Counted from the stretch's first letter, positions 1-12,492 are shown. The stretch is DNA of 64,000 bases from Plutella xylostella (GCF_932276165.1 NC_063995.1:5518001-5582000); one strand, 5' to 3'. Notes: generated by a model not told the origin, from the letters alone. Translations and numbers: made by a program.

Positions 1-2380
1 TCGACTGAACTATTCATTTACTGACAGGGAAAATAAGATTACTTACTGTTCTTCGGAGCACTCGGTACTCAAGTTAATTTCTTATGCGAATATTTAATGT
101 TCACATTGTACTTAGTATGTTATGTACTTACTTCAGTAGTGGTCAATTTATTTAAAAGTTGGCACAATCTAGCTGTCGCAAACGATGGAAATCATCTCAA
201 ATCGGTGTAATGTTTCTTCAAAACTGCGTGACAGATAGCGTCCCAGCCAGCCCCCTTACTAATAGCAGCTAAAAAGTATAAAAGTTTCTTCGTTCGTAGT
301 CGTTGCCGAGATATTTTGTGAGATGGCAAGTAATTGATATCAATTAAGGTCCGCCGGCGGCGTCGTGGTCGCTGCAATAGACTATCTCGGCTAAGGAATA
401 GTCTGCAAACCTCATTCCCCCCTCTCCGCGAGATAAATTGTTTTCGTTAACTTTGCAAATCTACGCGAAGATGAGAATCTTCTATATTTATGCAGCGTTA
501 ATATAAAATCTCATCGCCGAATTAATTACAGTCTATGCATGATTAATATTTCTTTGCCAAACATGCTTCATTTGTTTTACTTTCTTATAAAATAAGATTA
601 TTACTTATTCAGTGTCACCAAAGACGTTTATTATACCTAGAGTTAGTTACCGCTCTTAACTAATTCTGAAAAATGTTTTAAGTAGGTTAGGTACTTCTCC
701 TCAAAGTCGGAATATTAAAAGTAAGGTCCTGAAGTTGACATTAAGCCGCTGGACTTTGCCTGAGTTTATAATATTTGAGTGAGGACCTGCGCTGCGGCGC
801 TCTGAATATGGAGTGGCAGTTAAGAGTTTTAAACGCTACCGCCAGCGGGCCGCGCCTTGATCTATGGAGTGGAACTTTTCAAATTCTCTTTAATTTTTCA
901 ATAGGTACCTACGAAGAAGAGTTGTTAACAAGTAATGGTTTGATGCTAAAAATCTGTTGTTTATTAGGTTGTAGATAATATTTTAGGTATTAATACTGCA
1001 TTACCCTTTTTGATGGCTAAAAACACACACTTAACTTTACATCTTGTACCAATCATTTACCCGTATTCACTTTATATGCAATGTGTTATTGGAAGTAACT
1101 ATACTTGTACAACATGTAACATATAAAGTCATTCACATAATTGTATGTTAATCTATACATAAGTTAATATTGTATTGAGGCTCGCAACGGCTTGTAGCTT
1201 TAAAATGATATGCAAGGTGATAAGATGACGATCGACCACTACATTTATGAACCTAAGAAGACTTTTTGCTCATAAAACATCTGCAACCCTAGGCTGAAAA
1301 GTCTGCTAAGCCACAAAATCTCAAAGGTCTATTACGGTAGCTTAATGCGGGATTTCTATGTGAATCGCTATCAACTTGGGTACGTAAAATGCGAAAAATG
1401 GCCCAATGGCTTAATTTAAATTCAAATGAAGGAAAGTTAAGGCTGCGAAGGCCCGCGGCGCTCCTCGCCCGGCGCCGCGACTCATTAGCCGCCGGAGCCT
1501 CGGAGTGGGGATCCGGTCCACTAACGCCGCGGCCGCCCGCCCAAGTATCCACTTCCGCAAATGTATGTGTCACGCAGTTTAGCCAAGGACATAGTGAAGT
1601 AGGTACTAAACGCTTTTTGAAGTCCGACTGTCCGACAAATGCTTTCTTTCTTTTTCATTCAGTTTGGTCTAAATAACCTCCAATATTTATTTATTTGCAA
1701 AATCAGCATTGTCGGACATCACCTTATTACGCAATTCGCAGCCTCTTTGAAAACAGGAATGCGTAATTTGCAAAATGCAATATCTCCCCTCTATACCAAT
1801 TCAATGCAGCGGAACTGTACAAGTATTCCTGTATTCAGAGAGTCGAGTAACAAGACAAATGCCTTCCTTTGTGCCGGCCAGCCTCGCCGCCAATTGAGAC
1901 CAACTTGTGCAACTCGAACTGAATAATTTGCGTACCTAGGTAGGTACGATACAATACCATAGGTAATATAGCCTACCAGTAGGTTTACAATAGCTCGTAA
2001 CCTACTTTCCTTTACATTACATACAAATAAGTATATAGGTACATAATAAGTACCTATTACTGATATGAATGTATTGGGATAATAATAACATTCATTATAG
2101 ATAGGAATATTAAAAGCAAACTTATTTAAACTGATTGTTATTTTTAGCAATGCATAAATTCTGCTACGATAATTTGCTACGACACGACACCTACGTGAAG
2201 ATAGCGGTAAAAGTAAATTTTTATAAGAGCGAATATGTTTTCATGATTATGAAGAAATAAGTCATTTCAGCAGTATACTGTTATCACTACATGCTAGGGA
2301 ATGCTGCAATGAACCTATATACATATGACGGCTACGACTATGGGCTACGAGACTGTGCTACGAGTCTATGCTACGACACT
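1..2380. other. Intergenic DNA, no gene recognised
   Basis: No open frame here has a recognisable domain or exon-like codon use. Positions 1441-1545 form a GC-rich patch in otherwise AT-rich sequence; it could be an unrecognised exon, a 5' UTR or a repeat fragment. Around 2160-2370 the word 'gctacga' recurs six or so times at irregular spacing, which looks like decayed repeat sequence. Confidence 0.6.
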
Positions 2381-2476
2381 CAATAGCCCGACAGATCTGC
2401 CTGTTGTGTGTTACCAAACTGTTACAAAAAAGCCCAGATATACCTTACCTGTCAGTTATGCCTTTTTTGTAACTTA

Positions 2477-2608
2477 GGGCTGATTTTTCAATAGTCAGAT
2501 AAGTGTTATCGGAGGAATAAAATTGTAGCTATCGCACCTGAATGTTTGTATTAGACAGTTATAGCAGTTCTTCAGATAACACTTATCTGACCATTGAAAA
2601 ATCAGCCC
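2477..2608. mobile_element. 132-bp palindromic MITE with TTA target duplication
   Basis: The ends are inverted copies of each other (left GGGCTGATTTTTCAATAGTC, right its complement with one mismatch near the inner end), and the match continues through 'AGATAAGTGTTATC'. It is flanked by TTA at 2474-2476 and 2609-2611. A 3-bp TTA duplication is typical of the PIF/Harbinger superfamily, so assignment there is inference. It has no coding capacity. Confidence 0.8.
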
Positions 2609-2611
2609 TTA

Positions 2612-2773
2612 GGCGGCCCCTAGACGATCAATTATATTGCGCAATATTGTCAATTGTGCAATATAATTCATTGTCTAGGGCTAATATTGAATATTGCGCA
2701 AACGTCATTTGGATTAAAAACTTATTGCACAATAAATATATTGCACAACATTATTGTATGTCTAGGGTCCGCC
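2612..2773. mobile_element. 162-bp MITE with TTA target duplication, adjacent to previous MITE
   Basis: Terminal inverted repeats begin GGCGGCCCCTAGAC at 2612 and end with the complement of GGCGGACCCTAGAC at 2773. The inner parts repeat 'ttgcgcaatatt'/'ttgcacaata' words. TTA flanks it at 2609-2611 (shared with the preceding MITE) and 2774-2776. This fits a PIF/Harbinger-type non-autonomous element. Confidence 0.75.
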
Positions 2774-3743
2774 TTATAAGACCAGTTTTACCCGCCAGGT
2801 AAATCTGTCAGGCAGATCTATCGGGCAGAATATAATGTATGTTATTAAAATTATTGTATCTTATATGTTTCTACAATATTAGATTTCCTAGGCACAGTGA
2901 AAGGAAATCGTGAATCGTCCAACTTGAGGCCATTAGGTAAGTAATAAGTACCTAATTTTGTTCACGGATTCACTCTGACTTTGGCACATAATGGTTCAAA
3001 ACCAAGGACCTCCTTGAGGGCGAGGGCAATTTACAATCCGTGATCCCCCATACTAATGAGGCTGAAATAGCTTCAAGCAGTGCGTTTAATTGCCTACAAG
3101 GACATAACAAACATCTTCCCTTTAGTTATACCTGAAAAGGGATTATACAGGTCGATTTTCGGATTTGAAGAGCATATCTGCTGATGAAATTGCTTTCTAG
3201 GTAACAGATTTTTTCTTTACGGGGACTGAAACTGGGACGGTAGGTGTTGCTTATTAAACTGGGCTTTGCCTGTCATATTTGCATAACAAAAAACGAAAAA
3301 CGTTACCGACTCATTGCATAGGTCGCCTCTATAATAGAATAATGTAAGAAATCAGGTACAATGTACTACAAACAGACCATAAGCATTTGCTATAAATAAA
3401 TAAACATGGTGTATACCTCCCACAAATTCAATTGCCTCTGTTATGGACGTAAACCACTGCCAGAATGGCTTGATTGACATTTGTATTATGTATAGCCGGC
3501 GCAGTCGGGGGGATAAACGTTGTTTGTGAACCGTCCTCTGTGTAATGAACTCACAACCAAACCAACGTAATAGAAACGTGACGGACAGTCTATTATGTAT
3601 TATACCAACTGGCAATCTTAGTAGGCACCTACTACGTGGCAATGTAAATTAACCAACTACCTACCTAAGTATAACTAACTAACTAAGCTACATATTAGTA
3701 TTTAACCTAGTCAACAAGGCATTATCAACCGATTTACCCCAAT

Positions 3744-3871
3744 CAAAGACAAGCATTATTAAGTTTTTATTTAAAATCCTCTACTAGGTATCGAAGTAGA
3801 TTTTTTTTTCTACTTAGATACCTAGTGGGGGAAGTTTTAAATCAATACCTACTTAATAATGCTTGACTTTC
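3744..3871. mobile_element. Foldback MITE, ~128 bp
   Basis: The left arm 'caagcattattaag...ctactaggtatc' is answered in inverted orientation by 'gatacctagtg...cttaataatgcttg'. The two arms meet at a short T-rich loop (3810-3819), so the unit folds into one imperfect hairpin. Non-coding. Confidence 0.7.
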
Positions 3872-4359
3872 ATATAATAGTGTTTGCCGGCACTGCGATT
3901 TCACTAGTGCATCGTCACCTAAAGTCACGTTTCACTAGATGTAAATAAATATATAAATCAACACACACATCGTGTCAAGGTGTAGGGCCAACTTTACTGC
4001 CACCACCACAAAATCGATCTGTATTTTGAGATAACATGTTTATGTGTACCTACCTACCTACCTACATTGACTAAATTTATTAGAAAATTGGCTTCATTTC
4101 TCTGAGCAGAATGAGGGTTGACATGAAAGGCGTCCCTGTAATTTTCATTTGGCAGTAAAGTTCGTTATTACAGGCTTGGCAAGCTACAATCCTCTTGTTC
4201 TATCAGAACATTAAGAGCCAACGCAGGTGCCGCTAATGTTCTTACCAAACGATTTCTGGTGCAATATAGCCAAGCCTAAATTTAATAAAAACAACTTTGC
4301 TACCTAATTACGTCGTATAGCCTACTACATAGCTTAGTTGGTTCTATTTAACGAGAAAA

Positions 4360-4440
4360 GGAGGGATGTTATAAGTTTAACGTGTCTGTCTGAGGTAGCG
4401 TGACTCCTAAACGGCTGTGCCGACTTTAATGCGACTTTAA
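4360..4440. repeat. Fragment of dispersed 'aaggaggg...gtctgtctg' repeat
   Basis: The segment 'gtttaacgtgtctgtctg' and the following 'cctaaacggc' are shared with 6415-6480 and in part with 34885-35010. These look like decayed copies of one interspersed repeat. Family membership is not resolved. Confidence 0.4.
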
Positions 4441-4446
4441 CTGTAC

Positions 4447-4561
4447 TACCACAAAAAACTTTAAACACTGTTTAACAAGTGTTGAAAACGAAAATTGACA
4501 GATTTTGTTGGCGTTTGACAGCTCTAAACACCTGTTAAATACTGTCTAAGTTTTTGTGGTA
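4447..4561. mobile_element. 115-bp palindromic MITE
   Basis: Inverted termini TACCACAAAAAACTTTAAAC (left) and the complement of TACCACAAAAACTTAGACAG (right) are followed inward by matching 'ACTGTTTAACA'/'AGTATTTAACA' arms. No ORF. The superfamily cannot be assigned without more copies. Confidence 0.65.
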
Positions 4562-7469
4562 AGGCCTTAAGTGTTTTTAACTTCCTGACCGCGTAGTATA
4601 TCCTATGGCTCATGGCTACCTATCTCGAAATTAATGTAATATTAACTAATAAAATATTTATTCAAGTGCCGGATAGGTTTGAGAGCTCATTATAGGCTCG
4701 AATATTGCTACTTAGGTGTACTATGTAGCAAATGGCTTTAAATCACCGATTATTATGGAGTATACTGCATCGCTGCAACATATTTTCTACGGCGTTAAAA
4801 GGCGGAGGACCTCGCCTATTTTTCACGTAAGTACCAGTCTACAACGATTCCTGGCACGTACAGTCAGCTAAAGAGATAATATCTCGGTAAACATACACCA
4901 GACTGCACAGGGTGCTTGGTACCATGATACATACAATTACTATAGATCTGAGTATGTTTGCATGGATACAATTTGATTTGATTAATATATCTTCCACCTA
5001 TGTAATGAGTCTTATAGGTAGTTATATAGGTTCTGGGGGTGAGTATTGATCATACTCAGATATAGTTACACACTACAGAAATTCTGTTCATGTGTACAAA
5101 TAAAGAATATTTTAAGTATCTACATAAAGAAATTTCACTAAAAGTTTACATTTCTTCATTCGAATAAATGAAAGTCATCATAATTTAAATGACGATATTT
5201 TATTAATATTTTCAAATTAATAACTTACTTAACAATTTTATAAGTCAAAACAATAGTGGATATAATTATATTCTTAAAACAAGGTTCTGGTCACATATAG
5301 GATCATAGGATGTTACAAAAATGGATAGTATTTGTATTGTATACCAAGGGGATTTTTAAACAAGTACGTAGAACGAATATCCCACCTGAATTACCCTCTC
5401 TTCAACATACAATAGGTATAGTCTGTACCTGCCATTTTTCTAACATCCTATAGATATCTGTTAAAAAGTGGTCCCACGCACTTTACTTGAGTAAGTATCT
5501 TGGTGGTTTAGTGCCAAAGCAAAGTGAAACAAAGGCATAGTATAATAGGATGGTGTAGTGAAAATGGCGAATAAAAGTTTAATACAGTATATAGAATATT
5601 GATAAACATACTTATTGATTAGCCTTAGCATAAAACAGAGTACAATAGGCTTCATACGTAGCCAAACACTTGTGTACATTGGCAAACCAACAAACTGTTT
5701 ATTCATTCATTAAAACATTAACGGTGTGTATATGTGAAGTAAGTAGTTAGTTTTACAAGGTATAAAGTGATTTTGCAGGGTGTAAGTTTTCACACTACTT
5801 CAGTGATTTCATAGTCACACAGACAAGCGTGAAAGACTCACAATGAGCCAAAAAGTCCTATATTTAAATTTAATGGCACTTATTAAAAAAATAGAAGTAC
5901 TTAGGTACTTTTGGTAATTGTGCTAGAATAAATAAAAATATTCTTTAAAAACATAATTATTCAACAAACAAACACATACATATTTCTTGGTTTAAGCTAA
6001 CATAATATAGCTCTTGTCTCTGAAACATAACTACCTCCCTTATGGTTCTCCAAATCAAACTTAACATTTTGGACTTGCCGGCCAAATTAGCAAGTACTTC
6101 ACAATTCACAACTTAATATCAACAAGCTCTTTAAAATAATACCTCTCGTCAAAAATAGGTACATACATATAAACACTTCATACATTTAAATGACTTTTAA
6201 TTGCTTTTTTATTTTAATTTCTGAGCAATCTCTTTAGGAGTAAGTAAGAAATGTAGGTATAGTTTGCGACATAGTAAAAGTATCATTGTCATATTTTGTG
6301 GTAGGACTTGCATTTTAATGGGTCTTCTGACAGCTCATTAATAAAAAATAACTAAATCATAGATGGCGCTACTAAATCTTTCACGTTATCTATGATTAAA
6401 TTATTTTTTATCCTGCGACGGAAAAAGAGGGGTGTTAAGTATAAGTTTAACGTGTCTGTGAATCTGTCTGTCAGAAAACCTGCCATTGTCTTTGATAACA
6501 GTAGGTGCTTATGCAATACATATTAAAATAAACACAATGAGTACCTAATAGTACCTATCTTTTATAATTATTATAAATCACTCCTATTGGAAATTTCACA
6601 GCCTAGATAGGTACTTACATAACATATTTTTAAGAAGATAAGAGGGTTAATTATAATTAGAATAGGTAATAATTATTAGATACAGATTTGAAGGCACACT
6701 CTTCATGATTGACATTATGCTTTCGTGTCTCACTACAAAAACTATGCATCTGTCCGACACTGAACTCTAACGGCGAAAGTGGGAACTAAACTAACTACCG
6801 GCTTGTTCGCCCGCTGGCGTCGTGAACTTAGTGCCAATTTCACCATAGTGGGTTAGAGCATAACCAGGGATTATTGCTTGACTTTTGACACATATGTCAA
6901 GAATCTAATATGGAGATGACATATAATTGATCAACCTTTACGATCTAACCGACTAAGGAGAAATTGAAACTTAGTCTGTGTCAGATTGTATGATTAAGTA
7001 GTTAAGTTCCATCTCTTGCTGTAAGACTTTTGTGGTGGCGCGGGCTCTATACTTAAACACCCGTTGAACCTGGCCATGGTGGTACCTACATACATATTTT
7101 GAGTAATGCTACTTTCATAATTACAAATTTTGTATGTACAGCTATAATATTTTCCCCATGGAAATGCCAGGATTAAAATCAGCATATTCATACATTATAA
7201 TGGAAATTCATGTAATTTTTTGTAATGATTTAGAACTGTGTTCTGTGTAGGTACCTAAAATTATACATTCAATACCACTCCACCTAACAGTTTCAAGATT
7301 GATCATAAAGATACTGTGTAGTTGTTACATAGTACCTATCTCTATGGACATAAGTAGGTATTTTTATCTTTACTTAAGCCGTTGATACATGACATATCAT
7401 ACCTACCTTCATCCAAGAGAAACATTCCATAGTGGCGAAGACCATTACCCCCTTATTATAAACAAAGTA
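4562..7469. other. Intergenic DNA, no gene recognised
   Basis: AT-rich, with scattered 'taggtac' words and a repeat fragment at 6415-6480. Short open frames exist, but none shows a domain, a plausible splice context or coding-like composition. Confidence 0.6.
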
Positions 7470-9394
7470 CAGGGTGGGCCAGTGAAAAGTTTAAATTTTA
7501 AAAATTCACAGAAAAAAAACTATAAGAAATATTTCAAAAAATCTTTTTTTAATACATATAACATCAGAAGTCGGGAATTTTTTTTTAAATAATAATAGTG
7601 TTCATATGATTACCGTCGCGACTTCGGCATTCTTCCAGACGAGAATGGAAATTTGTCAACTCTTTTGCATATTGTTGGTATTGCCACCATCTCTTCCCTA
7701 ATCTTTGCTTTTAATTGACAACATTTCAAATAAAATGCTCACCGATTTTATTTTATTTTCGACGAGATATCACAAATTTAGATGACCCATATTTTTTTAT
7801 TTCTTAATATTTCTATGTTTTAATATATTTTTTTAATTTCAAAGTTCAAAATATTTATAGTATGAGTGACGTCACGTTGAGGCTTTGGATAAAAATATTT
7901 TCGTTGCCTGCCTAACCTAAAAAAAAAAAGTTCGATGAAAAAAACTTGACATGAACAAGGACCAATCAACTTCAACTTCAACTTTATTTTGTGGCAAGGA
8001 CCAATCACGAAATTTCGTCATTGACAAGGACACATAAAAGTGACAGACATTTGAGTGATGTTTGTCATTGTCAATGTGACATAACATGTTTTTTTTTTGT
8101 TTATGTTTTAGAAGTAAAAGCGCGTTTAATTATTATGCCACATCGTGATGTCACGAATGATAATTTAGATTTTTATGTTTTTCTCTGAAATAAATGAATA
8201 GAAAAATCGGAAACATTTTTTTTGTGAATATTAGAGCCATATCTCTAAATGGTTTTCGAATTTCAACTGTATAAAATTTTGAAATGTTGTCAATTCACGC
8301 AGTGTCCATGGTTTATGGATGTACACACGGTGCTTCAGGTATCCCCATAGAAAAAAAACTACTGGGACAGGTCAGAGCTCCTGGGTGGCCAGGATATCGC
8401 CTCTCCGTGAAATCATCTTTTCCGGGAAAAATTCTAGAACTACCGGCATGGACTCAATTGACGTGTAACAAGTGGTTTCGTCTTGCTGGAACCACGTTAT
8501 TGAATTGTAACCTCAAAGGAGAATGGCAATTTCTCTATGGCGCCATGACCCAGAGCGGCCATTGATGAAACATACACTGATGTGTAGTCCGTGACTACAG
8601 CATATACTGGTATTAATTTTATTATTATGAGGCATGGGAGAACAAAGATATAGGTGCTGAAAGATCAAGTCTTTCTACTGTACTAGATGTTACCCTCGAG
8701 CTAAAAATTGATTTTAAAAGGGTTCCCGTGGGAATTCCTGGATAAAAAGTATTTTATGTTACTTCGGGATAACTGGAACTTGAATTGAATGAAATAATTT
8801 TTGAAATTGGTCTCTTTATAAAAATTGGTTTCTGAGTGTGAAATGTGCAAAAATAATTATGATATTATTTGCATAAATAAAATCATGTAATACATTTTGT
8901 GATGCGCTATGTATTGGGAATTCCACGATTTAGATTATAAAACTTATTTGTGCGTGTACCATTCATCAAAATCTTATTTAACGAAAAAAAAACTTTAATT
9001 AATTTACTTTTGAACCCTAATATCTCAAGAACCCCATGGTTTAGATTTTTAAAAATATTTTTTCCTGATAATAGACATTTTTATCAATAACTTAAAAAGG
9101 TTTGGTTAGTGGCTGCTAACTTATGCAAAGCGGGTCAGGTTTCGCCATTCTTCTTTAAGCTTAGGGGACAGAAACACTCGTAACACTTGCTATGGCAATA
9201 CCGAGGTCTCTATGCAACAAAATTTCCATTCTCGTTTGGATGAATGCCGAAGTTGCGACGGTGGTCTTATGAACAATATATTTTTTTTTTATCCCGACTT
9301 CTGACGTTATATTAAAAAAAAATGTTTTGAAATATTTCTTATAGTTTTTCTTCTGAGAATTTTTTTAATTTAAACTTTTCACTGGCCCACCCTG
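7470..9394. mobile_element. Non-autonomous DNA transposon with ~210-bp terminal inverted repeats
   Basis: The element starts CAGGGTGGGCCAGTGAAAAG at 7470 and ends with the exact complement at 9394, flanked by TA (7468-7469 and 9395-9396). The inverted repeats continue inward for roughly 210 bp with moderate divergence, including the shared 'acttcggcattc' and 'acgagaatggaaattt' segments. The 1.5-kb interior has only short frames (for example 8284-8565) with no transposase signature. TA duplication and CAGGG ends suggest the Tc1/mariner superfamily; that is inference. Arm divergence implies an old copy. Confidence 0.8.
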
Positions 9395-9995
9395 TATAAC
9401 TTAATAACTGAAAATAAATAAATTTATGGATATTTTATGACTAGTTTTATAATATTTGTGTTAGTGTGGATATAATATTATCAATCAATGATACATGTGT
9501 TAAACAAATACATTCCAACCATGTATATTGGTTGTCCTTAAAATATTTAAAGCTTATAATTAAATGCTATACATATCTCGATAATAAACTATTATTGCTT
9601 GTACGAATATGTAGAAAAGTCTAATGTACAGTCAGCAAAAGAGTAAAGTATCCACCACTTACACAATCATATAAAAAATTACGGACAAAGGTTACATGAT
9701 TAGAGGAGCAATAATTTCGAATATAAATATTCTTCAACTGGTCTATCTGTTCCTAGTAACTCTTAGGGTGCAACTTTTTTCACTGTGGTGGGTGGATACA
9801 TAGGTCTTATTAGGTATCTCGCGTGTTGACTGTACCTACCTATACCGAATACTGAAATAATAATCATATGAGTACTGGCTTACCTATGGTGGGTAAACTA
9901 TTGTTCATAAGTAGGTAGTATATTTTAAAATCTCACATGCTGAGCTGGTCAGTGGTCATTGGTGATTGTCAGATTTCCCCTCATAAAAGCCATGT
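9395..9995. other. Intergenic DNA, no gene recognised
   Basis: AT-rich spacer between two transposon-derived elements. The motif 'gtacagtcagc(a/t)aaagag' at about 9627 also occurs near 4857, so a short dispersed repeat is present. Nothing else is visible. Confidence 0.5.
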
Positions 9996-10208
9996 ACGGT
10001 GGCCTGCGCCTAAAAGTATACAGGCGGAGTTTTTCAAATAGCGATCTCAAGCTCACATGCTGCTCAAGCACATCCACATAAACACCACTGCTACACACAT
10101 CACACACAACACGTCCCCGGATTTATAACAGATGTAGCTGGTCCCTTCATAATCAGGGATCGCTATTTTAAAAACTCCGCCTGTATACTTTTAGGCGCAG
10201 GCCACCGT
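9996..10208. mobile_element. Palindromic MITE, copy 1 of a two-copy family
   Basis: Left end CGGTGGCCTGCGCCTAAAAG is repeated in inverted form at the right end (10207), and the arms match for about 50 bp through 'TATACAGGCGGAGTTTTT' and 'AAATAGCGATC'. It is flanked by TA. The centre ('cacatcacacacaacacgtc...tagctggtccc') recurs in the copy at 29184-29353, which proves a dispersed family. Confidence 0.8.
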
Positions 10209-10368
10209 ACGTTAAGACCTGAAAATAGAAAATTATTTTATGATTTACTTCAACCAATTAAGCCAAATAAAGAGTAAGTATATTATGACTCAACATACAT
10301 AATTATAGTATTAAATTTAATTATTAAATTTGTATATTACCTGCTAAGTGAAAAAATCTGTGTAAACT

Positions 10369-12492
10369 TCACACAACAATTAACTTCATTTTCCTTTCTA
10401 TGCTTCCTCTACACATGGGGCAAGAATCCATTTCTTTGTCTGAGCAAGGCAAGCAGCAGCACAGGTGTCCGCACGGGACAAACACCACCTCGCACCGGGC
10501 GTCCATGCATATCACACATTCAGACTCCACACTCTGACCCTCTGTGGTCGAACTATCTACCACTCCAGTCAAGCTATTCTCTGATATTTCACTTGGTAAT
10601 GGAGCGCTTGGAGTCACAGTAGTATCTGACAGGCAATTGTGGTTCTCACTCTTTGCTGCAATGTATAACTGAATAGCCCTTATTATGCCATCTCTATCTA
10701 CAGCCAGTGATACTCCATTTTGTTTCAGCTTAGCAGGAGTCACATGTAACAGGGATTCGTCAGAAAACAAGAATTGAAATAGAAATGGTAGGCAATGAAT
10801 GACTCCTTCTTGTAACAAATAATTTGCTAGAACCGGGTCCAACACTTTTCCCATAACCAACAAAGATTTTGGGGCAGATTCTACAACCTTTTGGTAGTTT
10901 TTTAACCAAAAATCTGTGCTTGAATCTTTTTGCTCATCCATCTCTCTCATAGTTTCAAGTAATTGAGCTCTTCTCTTATGATGCTGCGCCTGGAGGTCCT
11001 CGAGCAGACTCAGCAGCTGCGTCCTCTGATACAGAAGCTCATTAAAATTGTAAGCCACATGTAGTTTTTTCTTTTCTTGTTCAATGGCAGAGAGCCTAGC
11101 TAAATTTGAAGAAATAAGTGATATTTCCTGGTTTAAACTCCAACTTCTGGCATCAACCTTCTCCACTAAAGAAGCAACAACAGCCTTCTGTACATCTTGG
11201 TCTTCCAGCAGTTGATGAATCAGAACAGTTCTGGATTGATCTTTGGTTCTGTATAATTGGTCTAGTTTTTCTGTACTTTCTAATTCTTGGGATAGTATAG
11301 TTTGCTTAAAGTTATTCAATTGATCCTCATTTCCCCTCTTAGTATTTTGCATAGAAAAGTTTTCTGTTATCAATGTTTCCATGGCTTTTAAAACATCTGC
11401 TTTTCTTACATTGTCATAGTTTTGTCTGATAATCTCAAATAGCCGGTCATGCTCGGCTTGCTCATGCTGCAGTTGTTGTTGGACCACTTCTGGCTTCAGA
11501 TTCACAGATTGAAGAAAGTTCCTAACTAAACACTCTATTTCCTTTTCATCTTCTTGTATTTCACTAATAAGTCTTAATCTTTCAATATCCTTAGCTCCTT
11601 GCCATTTGGCAATCTCTGCATCTAATTCTGTTTGTTCTCGCAGCACTTGGGACAGAATCTTTTCTTTGTTTAATTTAGCTGCATCATGGAATTTCTTTTC
11701 TTGTTCCTTTAAAGCAGCTTCCTGTTGCTCCCACAGAATAGCATGATTCTTTGTAAAAGGGTCAACGAGTGCACTAGGGCTCTGCACTAAAGATTCGTCA
11801 TTGCTCTCATTTGATGGTGGAATATATGGAAAACCCATTTTTTCACACATAAACCTCATGATACTTTCTGTGCCTTCAGTTATAATGCCAGGTGGTGGGA
11901 ACAAATATTGGTCCGCATCAAGCTCTATGGCTGTGATGTTGCTGGCTTTACATAACTCACAAGGTAACTCCACCAGATCTTTATTTCCTGTTATTTTCAG
12001 GACTTTCAAATTTGCCAAATTACCAAGAGCTGAGCACAGCTTCTTGAGGCAGTTATTAGAAGCATCAATGATTTTCAAACATTGTAAATAACTAACACTT
12101 TCTGGGATGCTTTGTAATTGGTTATTCTGTAAATATAGCTCAGTTACATTAACCAAATATCTGATATCATTAGGCAGAAAAGATAGCTTGTTAAAACTTA
12201 TATTAAAGCATTTTATCATGTACAAATCTGAAAGGCTTCCACCGTGGTCAAGGGAAGAGAGATTATTATTGTTCAAATAGAGCAATTCCTTTCTGTATAC
12301 TTTACAAATAGAGTATATCCCGGACGGAACCTCCTGGAGGTTACACTTGGAGAGATCGAACACTGGTTCCGGAGACTCTTTAGCGATGTAGAGCTTCCTC
12401 TCGACTTGGGCTCGTTCATCGTTGTCGTTGTGAGAATGTCTCCCGAACAGCGACATAGTTGTGTGATCCAAGCAAGACGCCGCACAACCCAT
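10369..12492 (-). CDS. LRSAM1: LRSAM1-like E3 ubiquitin ligase (LRR, coiled coil, SAM, RING)
   Basis: An intronless 707-residue frame. In order it has leucine-rich repeats (about 45-215, e.g. 'NVTELYLQNNQLQSIPESV'), a Gln/Glu-rich coiled coil (about 250-530), a SAM-like segment (about 535-615), a PSAP motif (about 628-631) and a C-terminal C3HC4 RING (about 659-694, CVIC...CGHLC...CPMC). This is the full LRSAM1 architecture. In vertebrates LRSAM1 ubiquitinates the ESCRT-I protein TSG101 through PTAP/PSAP motifs and marks intracellular bacteria; that role is inferred here. Two in-frame ATGs compete. 12492 gives an N-terminus MGCAASC, resembling an acylation signal, but has T at -3. 12456 (MSLFGRH) aligns with the usual family start and has A at -3. 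Length is close to the vertebrate protein. Family identification is firm. Confidence 0.93.
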   Translation of the reverse strand: MGCAASCLDHTTMSLFGRHSHNDNDERAQVERKLYIAKESPEPVFDLSKCNLQEVPSGIYSICKVYRKELLYLNNNNLSSLDHGGSLSDLYMIKCFNISFNKLSFLPNDIRYLVNVTELYLQNNQLQSIPESVSYLQCLKIIDASNNCLKKLCSALGNLANLKVLKITGNKDLVELPCELCKASNITAIELDADQYLFPPPGIITEGTESIMRFMCEKMGFPYIPPSNESNDESLVQSPSALVDPFTKNHAILWEQQEAALKEQEKKFHDAAKLNKEKILSQVLREQTELDAEIAKWQGAKDIERLRLISEIQEDEKEIECLVRNFLQSVNLKPEVVQQQLQHEQAEHDRLFEIIRQNYDNVRKADVLKAMETLITENFSMQNTKRGNEDQLNNFKQTILSQELESTEKLDQLYRTKDQSRTVLIHQLLEDQDVQKAVVASLVEKVDARSWSLNQEISLISSNLARLSAIEQEKKKLHVAYNFNELLYQRTQLLSLLEDLQAQHHKRRAQLLETMREMDEQKDSSTDFWLKNYQKVVESAPKSLLVMGKVLDPVLANYLLQEGVIHCLPFLFQFLFSDESLLHVTPAKLKQNGVSLAVDRDGIIRAIQLYIAAKSENHNCLSDTTVTPSAPLPSEISENSLTGVVDSSTTEGQSVESECVICMDARCEVVFVPCGHLCCCLPCSDKEMDSCPMCRGSIERKMKLIVV

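Larger units (their letters stand above)
2387..2825. mobile_element. Possible outer inverted-repeat element enclosing two MITEs
   Basis: A 17-bp arm at 2387-2403 (cccgacagatctgcctg) is matched in inverted orientation at 2809-2825 with one mismatch. Between the arms lie the two complete MITEs described separately. The arms may be the ends of an older element into which the others inserted; no clear target duplication was found, so this is tentative. Confidence 0.4.

Noticed and set aside
1289..1676. Overlapping open frames on both strands around the GC-rich patch
   Set aside because: Both frames are open only because of GC-rich composition. No domain, splice context or repeat family supports either.
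8284..8565. 93-codon frame inside the 7470-9394 element
   Set aside because: No transposase motif and no homology recognised. Its length is within chance for the region.
10369..12492. LRSAM1 as a processed retrocopy because it has no introns
   Set aside because: No poly(A) remnant or flanking target repeats were found, and the frame is fully intact. An intronless functional gene is at least as likely; a parental intron-bearing copy elsewhere would be needed to call it a retrogene.
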